Shown: piece by piece, positions 1 to 10,311 of the stretch
How the letters are laid out: every line of letters starts with the position of its first letter
How positions within the stretch are numbered: the first letter of the stretch is position 1
NCBI GenBank assembly: GCA_030248215.1
Contig: JASANG010000238.1
Coordinates: forward strand, 1-64,000
Length of the DNA stretch: 64,000 nt
Direction of reading: 5' to 3'
From: Enoplolaimus lenunculus
Lineage: Eukaryota; Nematoda; Enoplea; Enoplida; Thoracostomopsidae
Position numbers and translations under genes: made by a program
Notes under the pieces: generated by a model
Told to the model about the DNA's origin: nothing
Database searches by the model: none
What the model saw: only the letters and a program-made list of their open reading frames with translations

Positions 1-137
1 GCGTTACACGACTAATAAATAGCAAAGCGGCAATAAGTCTGTGCTAAACAGCTCTGAAACTGATCGCTGATAAAAACGATCCAAAAAATTTTAACATTTT
101 CTATAGCTCCTACCGTACAGAAAAAACTCAACACAGC

Positions 138-372
138 CGCATCCGGAGTAGGCTTAAAGTTCCAATAGAAATCATCCGGAGTAGGTTTACAGTTCCAAAA
201 GAAATCATCCGGAGTAGGCTTACAGTTCCAATAGAAATCATCCGGAGTAGGCTTACAGTTCCAATAGAAATCATCAGGAGTAGGCATACAGATCCAATAG
301 AAATCATCCGGAGTAGGCTTACAGTTCCAATAGAAATCATCCGGAGTAGGCTTACAGTTCCAATAGAAATCA
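138..372. repeat. 33-bp minisatellite, about seven copies
   Basis: Tandem units of 33 bp (core CATCCGGAGTAGGCTTACAG) with few changes between copies. The period is divisible by three, so one minus-strand frame stays open and repeats the 11-residue unit PTPDDFYWNCK. The array sits about 55 bp downstream of the M3 exon donor, in the next receptor intron. I see no splice evidence that it is translated. Confidence 0.9.
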
Positions 373-426
373 GACCATGAGGTTTTAAGCTAAAAATCCG
401 TAGTCCGCGTCCCGCGTGCGACTTAC

Positions 427-659
427 TCGATTATTAAGAATTGCGGCGGCTTTCAGAGCGGCCGGAGACCACCGTTCGGGTCCAATTTTTGGTTGCACTA
501 AATCGACACACATGTATCGATTGATATATTGAAACACAGCGATACGAATCCATCGTGGCGCGCGCCGATTTCGAACACCTTTGTGATGAATGTTGACTGT
601 TAGGACGGTCATCGCGGTGGCAAGACTGACCAGTATCACTGTTACACCGTAGTACATTC
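427..659 (-). CDS. nAChR exon 7: M3 and start of the cytoplasmic loop
   Basis: 233 bp, from AATTACAG to CGA|GTAAGT. It completes PLIG and reads [20 protein letters not shown] (M3), then [18 protein letters not shown], where the intracellular M3-M4 loop starts. The VNIHHKGVR stretch resembles invertebrate alpha subunits. The rest of the loop and M4 are not in the window. If the donor at 421-426 were unused, the frame would close near 385. Confidence 0.9.
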
Positions 660-3600
660 CTGTAATTAATTACATACCATAAAATATTTTTAGCTCTTGA
701 AAACATTCTTCCACAGGAGTACGTTTAGACTAAGGTGACGGCTTGCACACTTACGCCATAGGTTTACGCTCAGGCTTAGCTAAAGGCTTGTTATACTTTT
801 TTACACACAAGATTACGCTTAGGATTTAAATAGAGACTTGTACGCTTTCCACACGGATTACGCTTAGGCTTAAATATAGGCGTGTACACTTCGCCGAACA
901 GGATTACGCTTAGGCTTATGTTAAGGCTTGTGCTAGTACACTTTACTCACAGAATTGCGCTCAGGTATAGGAAAAGGTTCCCACAGGTTTCGGTAAGTCC
1001 AAAATTGGCAAATCGTTAAGAACAGGTCAGTGAGCCTGTTATCTTGTCCAACAAAATTGAAATCATATCGCTCCGCTCAAAAATATGACCAGACTGCGGC
1101 GTCGAAACACATCCGCAGGGAATTGGGTGTCAGCACAGGTTCGCCTTCCGCAGTTGCGGCCCTAAAAATGCTAACACAGCAGAGCAACAACACCAGGGGC
1201 TGGAACCAAAAAAATACCGCCCCTAATTTTTGAGGTCAAAAAATATAGCGTACGTGTTAAAACATAGAAAGCGGAATTCTGAGAATATAATTAGGTACTT
1301 TTTTTGTCCTCCCCCCATTTTCGGATCGCCTGCTGCACTTTTGTGCTATTATGATGAAACTTACCAATCAGCGGCAACGCATCAGAGGTCGGTGGCATAT
1401 TCTCAGCGACCAACATCATAAACACGGTCATCGAAAGTAATGTCGTAACCCCTAACGTCACTTTTTCGCCCGACTCTGCGGGCATATAAAAACCCAAAAA
1501 TCCAATGCCGGTAATCATAATGCACGGAAATATTAAATTGAATACGTAAAAAAGTGGTTTTCGGTCGATCGTAATTGTCACGGTAATATCAGGATATGGC
1601 TCTTCACAACACGAATATTTCACAATGTTTTTCTTCGCTCGAATTTCCAACAAATCAAATTCTGTGCTCACCATATAGTTTGAGCGATCACCAATTTCCG
1701 AAACTAATAGTAAGTCGATTAAACTGCCGTCATACGCCCACGACGCGAATATTAGGTTGCATACCTGAAAAAAATTCCGCTCATGGTACTTTGAGAGGCG
1801 AATTATTTTTCCGCAGGACTCTAGTTGAGTAAGCTTAAGCTTTTGAATATTTTTAGCTTAGACTTAAACCTAAGCTTCAGTTATAGGCTTATAACTCAAA
1901 CATAGGTTTAGTCTTAGGTTTAGGCATATGCTTATACTACTGTTACAGAGCTCAAAGTAACATTGAACAAAATTACGGTGCACATGGTAACACGTTACGT
2001 ACTTGTGAAGCAAAAACGTTATATCCCTTAGTAACCACAGTGTAATTTGAATCTGGACACAACCATCGGGTGTGTTGGCGGTTTAAGTTTTTTGTTTCTT
2101 TTGTATGTAAATAACACTCTGATCAGACTAATGAAGTAACTGGTACCTTCGGAGCCGCTGCCTTGCACATAAGCTCTTTGGGGCTCTAGTATACTATCCC
2201 ACATTTCCAAGCGGCAAGCGTAGCCCAAGTAAATTTTACGCGGTTGGTGTTGCACTCTGAATCTATATTGGCTTCAGTAGCAGTCACAATGAGTTTTTTA
2301 GGCTTTGGTGTGCTAGATACTGACGCTTTTTTGCTTTCTGTGCCCAACACACTACCTCATTAACCCTTATTTGGTGTACAGGTTTAGAGTGTTGCACGCT
2401 AGCACGCTGAAGCATATTGGCTTCAGTGTCCGTCACACTGAAGTTTTGTGGCTTCGGTTAGCTGGATACTGAGGCTCTTTTCACTTTTCATAGAGTTGGA
2501 TACTGAAGTTTTGGGCTTCCATCCCAACACACTACCTCTTACCTAATCTCACATATTTGGTGTATTCGTGATATATGGAAGTCGCATTACGCTTATACTA
2601 AGACCTAGGATTAGCCTGAGGAAAAGACTTATGCCTAACCCTTTGTCCAAGCAGAACCTTTCCCTGAGCCAAAGCCTTATCTTCAATATTATATATGAAT
2701 TAACGTGTACAATAGTCTCTTTCGGTTAGCACACAAAGTTCTACAGTGAAACTGAGATCTTTTACGTTGAATGCCGCCTAAAAATTGTTGGAGTTTAATT
2801 TGTGGGTAATAATTTCAGCTCAATGCCGTGCTATTTGAGCGACGAACTCGTGCAGACTGGTACATCACTCGTGCTAACGCACTTGTGTTGCACTGGTTCT
2901 GTTCTGGCGCAAAAGTGCGCTGCAAACAACACCGTCGTACGCAATTCTAGCCTTGCATTGCTTTGCCTAAAATTGCTTACTTTACGCATCGTTACAGGCG
3001 TGCGTGTTAATCTCTGAGACACGGATAACTGTGCTATAACAATTACCAAGAGTGCATGATACTCTAACAAATGTATGCAACCGTATACATTCTGTGCAAA
3101 ATACTTATATTCAGCTGCCAGCACGCGTTGTGCTTACGGCCTACCACATTATTTTGGGGGTGGTTAAAACCACGAAGTTGGGAATGCTAATAAAATGCAT
3201 GATAAAATGCTCCGCTTATTCTTGACCTTATTATCATTTCGTTTCCTGTTTTCTGATCTGTATGACAGGGACCGAGCAGACACCCCCTATACCACCATTT
3301 GGGGGGCCCATCCCTAAAGGGCCCCCACCCTAATTGGTTGAAATAAAACCAAAGTTTAAAAATGCGTCTGGTTCTAGATCGCTCGCAAAGTTGCACGCTG
3401 TTTTCAAATGTGTTTATCAACTAAAATGCATCCCACATACATTGCCTGTATATATTTTGCAGAACTTAACCTGTTTATCAAAAGGATAATGTTGCACTTT
3501 CATCGGACATGAGCTTTTAAATATTGCCGCAGAAAGCCACGTCACGTTGCCCAAATAATTCACAAATACGTTTGTGTTCTTGATTGCAGTGTTGTACTGA

Positions 3601-6301
3601 GAATCAGCGCTGCAAAAAAACATGAAAACATTTCAGCAATCTTCATCAATGCGTTGTAAGAAGTGTTGGATACAGAAATTTCTGACAGCAGGAGCGCAAA
3701 ACGCTCGCAGGCGAAGAGATCGAGAAACCAGACGAAAGTTTCGTGGCCTAAACGTAAAAATTTGTACGGTAGGAGCCTAGCGTAACCATTTTTTGATAAT
3801 ACGGCGCACCTGCGCCCCATTTTGGCTTGATTCTTCCTATTTGTTAGTGTCAGTCAAAGCAAGGCTCGATCGATATATAAGACCTCTTTGAAAACACTCC
3901 TGAAATTCGATGCGATCGGGTTTGAAAGCTATCAGTTGTAGATCTTTAACAGGACAATTTACCATTGAGCTACAGCGCCCTCCTCTCATAGTCCAACAGT
4001 ATACAGCCAAAAATTATGGTATAATGGGCCAAATGTATAGAAGCTGCTATAACAGTAGTATAAAGCATATTCCTAAGCACATTCCTAAGTCTAAGGTTAA
4101 GCATAAACCACCTAAGCGTCAGAATAAGCCTGTACCCTAGTATAAGCCCAAGCCTAAGCAAAAAAATAGTCTAAAGCTTAAGATTACTCTAATGCAGTCC
4201 TGCGGAAAACGGTTCGCCCCCAATCTTTTACATGGGCGGTAAAATGCAATGGACAAGCATATACCTATACGCCATGTCATACATAATACACTTATATACT
4301 TATTGTAGAGCACAATGTCCGGTTTCCATATCTGGTCATGGGGCACTCGTAACGATTTAATGCCGTTATAATTATCAGGATTCCACGATAATCTATAATC
4401 AAGCCACATCTGAAACAAAGAAACCAGTTTTTGATGATCTGGTAAACAAGATTAGAGGCCCGTCGGAAAGCAATTAGCGAGAATCGAAACAAACTTTTAG
4501 AATCCATTTAAAATGCATGTAATAAATATATCGAATTCATCCGCTGTACTAACGAATATAGTTCAATACCTGTAGCTGGCTGAAAAACGGGAAGCGAAAA
4601 CACTGGAGTGCAAATGGTGGAACTTCGCGAGCAAAGTGAACGAGAAGTCAAATGCAATTTTAATGATTTGTAAGGTACGAGAACATTACGATTTTTAATA
4701 ATATTTTTCATTTTATCTTATGCAAAGTTTTTCACTTCAAAAATAGGAGGTTTGAACAGCTGCGCCTTATACTTATTTACAGCACCTCGAGAAAAACTTG
4801 AAGCATTTATTTGATTGCCAAGCGCGGTGATAAGCGGAGGCGTTGGGTCGGACCCCATTGGTCCGAGCCGGCCAAAATTTTTTCTGTGTAGTTTTAATTA
4901 AGTTTCGTTCATGTTTCTAAAAAAATAAAAATTTGCGCTTTGCGCAAGTTGACAAAGCACCGTCTACGGTGGTATTTTCAGCATGTAATCCTGATATGGC
5001 ACCGTCCCAGATCGTTGGCCGCTCGCCAAATCAGTTCTTTGACCATAACTCGTTAGCCAGACGTTTGTTTGATTGGAGAAAATTTAACACAGTTCCACTC
5101 AACTCCACAAGGTGCGTCGAATGGTACATAATTTGTCTAACTTTGCAGCAAAAATTTTTGGGGCCCCAAAGGAAGGACCGTGAGACCTTGAAATCAAAAT
5201 TTTCAATTATCCAAACTGGGGTGTGGAATAACCAGGGGAGGTTATGAAAAGCTTAAATATGCAGAAATTTTCAAAATCCAACTTTCACCCACGTTTAAGA
5301 CCAAAAATGTAGGTTCAATTAAAGCTTAGGCGGTCTCAATGTAGACATGGACGCTGTTTCCTAACCTAAGCTAAAACTTATGCTTAAAAGCATAACCGTA
5401 AATGTGAAGGAAGTAAGGGTACAAGAATCACAATTATGCTTATTTTTTCTAATATTAGTATCATTCCATGTATACAATGACTCAAAATTCAGCATACCTG
5501 ATTTAACCACGAATTCACTGTAAGGATTTGTTCTCGTTCGTCCTAAATATAATTATTCAATTTTCAGTTAATATAATACATACGGCAACAAAACGGTGTT
5601 ATTTTGCATGAACAAATCAGCCTAAAAATTCCAAATTTAAAGAGTCCATAGAAATAAAAAATTCAAAGTTAAATTTAGTGACCGAAATTTAGAAATTTAT
5701 GAGCAAACAAAAATTGTAATCACATTTAGTTTAATGCGGAAAGCTTGAAAATTGAACAAGTTCTCATACTCACTTTACCTATTAGAAACCAATACAAACG
5801 CTACGTTTTACATGGGCGTTGCCAAGATTTCGAGTTTTGATGCCCAATACATAAGTTTAATGATACAAATTGTATATAACGTTTTTCTCCGGTAACTAGA
5901 AAATATCGCTTAAATTATCCGAAGCGGATATGGCGAATCATAAATTCCTAAAGCGGGGTCGCGTGATATATAAAGCGAATAATGATTGCGAGCAACTGAA
6001 ATACAAAACTTTTTGTTTTAAAACTATATTGAGATCCCAAGGCCTGTGTGGGTTCCCCTTGGATCAGCCAGTGCTAAACACCTTCATTAAATTAATTTTC
6101 TGATTTTGAAATAAATTATAACAAAAAGCTAAATAACACTAACCACATCAATTATCTGCGTTAACGCGAAACCAAACGTAACATTTAATGTTTCTGAATG
6201 TCGAATTCCAGGACGTACGCTTTTCGAGTATCCTACCATCAGATCACGATAGAGTTTTAGTTGCATATTGCGCATATTTGTTGTAGATAGTGTAACATTA
6301 A
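427..6301 (-). CDS. Nicotinic acetylcholine receptor alpha-type subunit gene, partial (six exons)
   Basis: This gene encodes one subunit of a pentameric, acetylcholine-gated cation channel of the Cys-loop family in the plasma membrane. Reading 5' to 3' on the minus strand, exons lie at 6144-6301, 5498-5542, 4300-4409, 3471-3609, 1365-1764 and 427-659. Every junction has GT..AG and matching phase (1/0, 0/0, 0/2, 2/0, 0/1, 1/0). The 45-bp and 110-bp exons are the classical nAChR exons 3 and 4. Visible hallmarks are the WKPDIVLYN loop, the 13-residue Cys-loop ([15 protein letters not shown]), the vicinal [10 protein letters not shown] pair that defines an alpha subunit, and M1, M2 and M3. M2 follows GEK with no extra Pro-Ala, so a cation-selective pore is expected. 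The signal-peptide exon was not located, and the M4 exon would lie before base 1. Introns carry MITEs and minisatellites. Assignment to the nAChR family is firm; the subtype is not. Confidence 0.93.
716..960. repeat. Degenerate TTAGGC-like hexamer tract
   Basis: Repeated forms of TTACGCTTAGGCTTA separated by diverged spacers. It is probably the decayed inside of one or more family A elements in the receptor intron; no terminal repeats are visible. Confidence 0.55.
1365..1764 (-). CDS. nAChR exon 6: Cys-loop end, vicinal cysteines, M1 and M2
   Basis: 400 bp, from TTTTTTCAG to G|GTAAGT. It opens [14 protein letters not shown] (second Cys-loop Cys, loop B Trp), then carries [10 protein letters not shown] (loop C, alpha signature). 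M1 follows ([12 protein letters not shown]...GFLGFYMP), then SGEK and M2 ([20 protein letters not shown]), ending [12 protein letters not shown]. Exit in phase 1. Confidence 0.95.
1818..1975. mobile_element. Family A fragment (TTAGGC-type)
   Basis: It begins with the AGTAAGCTTAAGCTTTTGAA typical of family A left arms, continues in TTAGGC-like hexamers and ends near TGCTTATACTACTGTTACAG, the usual right arm. Terminal GGCC sequences are missing. It lies upstream of exon 6, in the 1765-3470 intron. Confidence 0.6.
2265..2545. repeat. Imperfect direct duplication in the receptor intron
   Basis: A block containing ATATTGGCTTCAGT, GTCACA, GATACTGA and CCAACACACTACCTC occurs twice, about 150 bp apart. 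It fills part of the 1.7-kb intron upstream of exon 6. No coding sense seen. Confidence 0.6.
3471..3609 (-). CDS. nAChR exon 5: loop E and first half of the Cys-loop
   Basis: 139 bp, from TTTTTTGCAG to CAG|GTTAAG. It reads [20 protein letters not shown], then [20 protein letters not shown] and YPFDKQ. An N-glycosylation site (NVT) and the first Cys of the Cys-loop are visible. It splices in phase 0 to the next exon, whose second codon is the partner Cys. Confidence 0.93.
4027..4238. mobile_element. Family A MITE inside a receptor intron
   Basis: Starts GGCCAAATGTATAGA and ends near TCTTTTACATGGGCG, with CCTAAGC hexamers inside. The flanks GTATAATG and GTAAAATG match at 7 of 8 positions, as expected of an aged 8-bp target duplication. 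It sits wholly inside the intron between the 110-bp exon and exon 5. Confidence 0.75.
4300..4409 (-). CDS. nAChR exon 4 (110 bp)
   Basis: 110 bp, the size conserved across nAChR genes, between TTTGTTTCAG and AA|GTATAT. It runs from [11 protein letters not shown] through [15 protein letters not shown] and enters in phase 0 and leaves in phase 2. The Tyr of WKPDIVLYN is the loop A aromatic that lines the agonist pocket. Confidence 0.93.
4990..5290. mobile_element. Family E fragment in a receptor intron
   Basis: Shares GACCATAACTCGTTA, GCGTCGAAT.GT and the AAATATGCA..AATTTTCAAAAT arm with the fuller copies at 55652 and 63236. The left arm is missing. It lies between the 45-bp and 110-bp receptor exons. 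Confidence 0.6.
5498..5542 (-). CDS. nAChR exon 3 (45 bp)
   Basis: Exactly 15 codons, [15 protein letters not shown], between TATTTAG and GTATGC. The length and the DE+.Q.LT.N.WL pattern are the conserved exon 3 of the nAChR family. Phase 0 on both sides joins it cleanly to its neighbours. Confidence 0.93.
6144..6301 (-). CDS. nAChR exon 2: start of the ligand-binding domain
   Basis: 158 bp between a TTTCAG acceptor and a GTG|GTTAGT donor. It is read as (x)[22 protein letters not shown] then [10 protein letters not shown], ending [14 protein letters not shown]. This is the usual N-terminal helix and first strand, with the LY+DLL..Y....RP and V.F...L.QI.DV signatures. It enters in phase 1, as expected after a signal-peptide exon, and leaves in phase 0. 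A family C element with a minisatellite begins about 24 bp upstream of the acceptor, so intron 1 was invaded very close to the splice site. Confidence 0.9.
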
Positions 6302-6324
6302 CTGAAATTACAAGCTTAGTTGCG

Positions 6325-6827
6325 CAATACTTGTCGTGCGGCGCGGTCCGTCAGCGGTACGGCGCGGTCAGTCACCGGTACGGCGCGGTCCGTCACCGGT
6401 ACGGCGCGGTCCGTCACTGGTACGGCGCGGTCCGTCACCGCTACGGCGCGGTCCGTCACCGCTACGGCGCGGTCCGTCACCGCTACGGCGCGGTCCGTCA
6501 CCGCTACGGCGCGGTCCGTCACCGCTACGGCGCGGTCCGTCACCGCTACGGCGCGGTCCGTCACCGCTACGGTGCGGTCCGTCACCGCTACGGTGCGGTC
6601 CGTCACCGCTACGGTGCGGTCCGTCACCGCTACGGCGCGGTCCGTCACCGCTACGGCGCGGTCCGTCACCGCTACGGCGCGGTCCGGTACCGCTACGGCG
6701 CGGTCCGTCACCGCTACGGCGCGGTCCGTCACCGTCGTCACCATATGGAATCGTACGTAAGTAATTCGCTTACGATACCGCACTGTAATGCACAGTGACG
6801 GACGGCGTAACGTCATCAAAAGTATAG
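6325..6827. mobile_element. Family C element expanded by a minisatellite
   Basis: The left end (CAATACTTGTCGTGCGGCGC) and right end (GACGGACGGCGTAACGTCAT then AAAAGTATAG) are imperfect inverted repeats, shared with the copies at 22837 and 51455. The middle is a GC-rich tandem array that makes this copy about 500 bp against 148 bp for the short copy. No transposase. It lies in receptor intron 1 next to the exon 2 acceptor. Confidence 0.7.
6337..6735. repeat. GC-rich 21-bp minisatellite, about 19 units
   Basis: Nearly identical 21-bp units (core ACGGCGCGGTCCGTCACCGC). Because 21 is divisible by three, frames on both strands stay open and spell heptapeptide repeats; I read these as artefacts. 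The GC content is in sharp contrast with the AT-rich surroundings. Confidence 0.95.
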
Positions 6828-6841
6828 TGTTTCCCTTAATT

Positions 6842-7006
6842 GGTCCATGTAAAGATCAGGGGCGGAACGTTTTTCTGTGGGACCAAAATACAGTAAGCTT
6901 AAGCTTTAGAGTAATTTTTTGCTTGACTTAGGCATAGGCTTAGGCTTACGTTTAGGCTTAGGAATATGCTTACAACACTGTTCCACCCCTGTTACTTATT
7001 TCGGCC
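6842..7006. mobile_element. Family A MITE (165 bp)
   Basis: Opens GGTCCATGTAAAGATCAG, carries AAGCTTTAG then TTAGGC hexamers, and closes at TTTCGGCC. The flanks CCTTAATT and CCTTAATC match at 7 of 8 positions, consistent with an 8-bp target duplication. Confidence 0.78.
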
Positions 7007-8088
7007 CCTTAATCTCGCGTGCTGAACACGGGTTTGTCTTAGTTATCAACTTGAATTTCTTAACCATCAGTCATTTTTACTTTTGCAAATGGTATATATA
7101 CATAAGACATAATTATGTGCTCATCCCTTCTAAAACAATGTTGGCCTTCTCTATAAGACTAAACATATGTATGTATGCTTAAAATACTACGAAATAAACG
7201 GTTTAAAACACTGGGTTATTTAACTTTTAGACAGCACTCATGGTAAACGCTACCGAAAGCTACTCTTCACACGCCACATTTTGTCCATAACCACAGTTTT
7301 GAGACTAGTCGTACTTCCTACATACAGCTTGCGGACTACTGTGGGACATCAAATCATTAATAACCAGACGCAGAGGTAAGATATGGTGGTACTGAGCAAT
7401 GCAACCTTTGTTCATATTAAACTTCCGTGTTTGACAATTATATTAGTGTTTGTTCGAAAACAAAGCCTTTCAACTGTAAGCATTTGAGTGGCTGAATGCT
7501 TCACATAGCGAGCTGTTTCTACTCCTGACTGCCCTCTTTCACGCTACTACCAGTAATTGGGATGAATTAATGTGAACGTTAATAACATAAAGCTTTACTT
7601 ACAATATAGCGCGATTGGAAACAGCACTCTTGCAATACGATACCAGCAATTAAGTGTATTGGTTTTCATTGCTGTCCCATTGGCAACCGTTTGGGAATGA
7701 CATAAATTGAAGATTAGACAAATTCAAGCAAATTATAAGTAACATTCCCTAAGTAGTTAAAATTGCAATAAACATTTTGTACCCTGAAATGTATTTAACA
7801 AACGTTGCTGTTAATTTCATAGCACTCCTGACTGCGTACTGTATTGATCGACTACAGATGGTTTCAACAGTGGTGTGTTGTCAGCAAATTTGCTTTGGTT
7901 AACGGGTCAAATAACATATATAACGTGTGAGCTGTGTTGAAATCAAAATTTCAAATGCTGCAGAAATTTCTTTCAGTGCAAATATATTTGTCTTAAATTT
8001 TTGCAAATTTTAATTAAAGGCAAACATAGTTGCCTTTACAAAAAAGTTCAGACATATAAAATCTGCTCAGGTAACATAAGCTGCTTGC
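7007..8088. other. No gene seen
   Basis: AT-rich sequence between a family A and a family D element. No exon-like frame, tandem repeat or terminal repeat recognised on either strand. Confidence 0.5.
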
Positions 8089-8245
8089 CAGGCCCGTACC
8101 CAGCTCAAATTGCTAGGGGGGGGGGCTGAAAATTTTTCAGGAGGGGCATTCAAGGGTTTTCAATGAGTTACAAGTAAGTTTGAAAACTTGCTAGGGAGGC
8201 CCAAAATTTTCCAGGGGGGCTGAGCCCCACTTGGCTACGGGCCCG
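8089..8245. mobile_element. Family D MITE (hAT-like ends)
   Basis: Starts CAGGCCCGTACCCAGCTC and ends GGCTACGGGCCCG, an imperfect inverted repeat. The inside carries the family words TTTTTCAGGAGGGGCATTCA and GGGTTTTCAATGA. A clear target duplication is not preserved in this copy. Confidence 0.7.
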
Positions 8246-8934
8246 CAGCGTCCTTACAGAAAGTGCCATGGTTCACACCGGTTGTACCCCAATCTAAATA
8301 AGGGGGAGGGGGTAGGGCAAAACGCAACGCGTGCCGGGTACATTCTTTTCTACACAGAATGTGCCCAGTTGAGCACACTCTTATTAAATAGCGATTATCC
8401 GCTCATGTATATATTTATACTAATACAAGGCAAACAAGTCTGCTTTACAAGCTTAAGTAACTTTAGATGCCACAAATGCACAAAATTAAATTATTACAAG
8501 TTCAACTAAATTTTTTTGAAATTTTGAACTACAATCATGGTTTCATCGTGTATATTGTACTTTTAAATAAGCAAAGCAAATAAGTTTGCGTTTTTTTTTT
8601 TCAATTTTTGCCAAACACCATTTACCTGTTTTGTTTTTGAGACAAACATGGTACAGTAAAAAATGAATTCTGCAAAGGGTCCGTCCAGTTTGACGATGGT
8701 TTACCATCAGACATCGCAAATTATTTTCGAGCAACGTCAAGCATAGAAAATTATAACAAGCAGACCCTAAAAGGGCCAGAGAGACACAGCATGTATACAC
8801 ATCGCATGCGAATCGGTTTAACTATACAAATTATTAAACACCATGAACTAGATTATAATATACAACTGTAATATTTTCTAGTATCAGAAGCTTATACAAA
8901 TGTTACAAATAATAAAGATACATTAGTTTTACAT

Positions 8935-9085
8935 TGGAGTCCGTATCCCTAATAAGAGTCCGTAAGCGGATAGAGTCCCTAAACCCTAATTAGAGTCCAT
9001 AAATGTCAATTAACCCTAAATTGTGGTGCATAAATGACTCCAGGACCAAATAATTTGAGTTCGGAACTTTAAAGCGTACTTAAAA
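8935..9085. mobile_element. Family B fragment
   Basis: Carries the family B interior GAGTCCGTATCCCTAATAAG, CATAAATGACTCCAGGACCA and TTGAGTTCGGAACTTTAAAG. Both terminal inverted repeats are absent. Confidence 0.65.
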
Positions 9086-9411
9086 TTTGAAAGTACTACG
9101 GAAGCACATTTTTGCCCAAACTTACACACTGTTTTGCAAAAAGCCAAGTTTCAGAACATATCAAACTAACCGAAAAATACACGGTCGAACACATACGCAG
9201 TACAAACGCGAGACGAAGAGAAGAGTGTCAGCCAGAAGGTCGATCCTAAAGTGTAAACACGAATCAAACCACTTTTCATATTAAGCATTAATAAGTTTCC
9301 AGTTGTTTTAACGTAGGAAGAGTGACCACAAACTATTTAGTATAAAATAAGTTCAGGGTGTCTTAACATTGTCTATTTTGTTGTATATTTAAACCCAATG
9401 TATGCCAGTGT

Positions 9412-9613
9412 GGCCAATGTAAAGAACAGGGGCGGAGCAGTATTATAAGCTTATTCCTAAGCCTAAGCCTAAGCCTAAGCCTCGGCACAAGAATGCGTTT
9501 ATTCCTAAGCCTAAGCCCAAGCCTACGCGAAGAAAAAAAAGTAGTCTAAAGTTTAAGCTTATTCTATTCCAGTCCCACAGAAAAATGTTCCGCCCATGAT
9601 CTTTACATGTGCC
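9412..9613. mobile_element. Family A MITE with perfect 8-bp target duplication
   Basis: Bounded by GCCAGTGT on both sides. Starts GGCCAATGTAAAGAACAG, holds CCTAAGC hexamers, and ends TTTACATGTGCC. Orientation is opposite to the 6842 copy. Confidence 0.88.
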
Positions 9614-10311
9614 GCCAGTGTTGCTGGTCATGTATTATGTACGCGTCGAATATTTCGCGGCTGTATAACATATTTGCGTGGATTTCAGGCGATACTAAGA
9701 CAGTGAACACCGCAAATGTTTAGACACGCGTTAACGAATTCAACCGCAATCGACATCAGTTCAAACCTCTGTATATAAAAGGGTACTTACTAGAACCAAA
9801 GTTTTAGCACGGACACTTCTAAATATCTGTCATACTTTTCTAATTATGTTAAAAGCATTTCTATAAGCAATAACATGGGCGTAGCTTGCATTGAGAGTTT
9901 CGGGAGAGTGTAATTTTATTCAATTGTACTTTGCTAGCGAGTGCAGCAAGCAAGAAAAAAGTTTTGGCTTGTGCAGCTAAAGCTGGCCAAAATGTTTTTT
10001 AGTCGTTTCAAAAATTTCAGAAGGGGATATGCCAATGTGTCCCCCGTTTGTAGAAACCCTTGAAAACTAAACGCTGGTTACAGTGTCGACCGTTTACTGC
10101 CCAAAACCACAATCGCTCACCAGATGGGTTACGCTTAATAAGGGAAAAATGTTGTTTATAGCTCTTGTTTAGTCACAAAACGAACTGCGTGTTAATGATG
10201 CTGGTTCGTGCTTCGGTTTCTGACGACAGGATTCCGTGGTAATACTTGCCATAAGTTTGCGTTTAATTGATTACAGCCATTTACGAAAAACAGTTTAAAA
10301 TTATACTGTAT
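9614..10311. other. No gene seen
   Basis: AT-rich spacer between a family A element and the 1.74-kb foldback. No exon-like frame or repeat recognised. Confidence 0.5.

Noticed and set aside
6316-6819. Long open frames in several registers on both strands, spelling heptapeptide repeats.
   Set aside because: They are a by-product of a 21-bp tandem repeat whose period is divisible by three; no splice or start context supports translation.
8690-8800. Signal-peptide-like minus-strand start MYTCCVSLALLGSA as receptor exon 1.
   Set aside because: The only donor in the required phase (GTTATA) is poor. A rival start at 13125-13350 (MYGFAVCVALAKF) is equally weak, so exon 1 is left unplaced.
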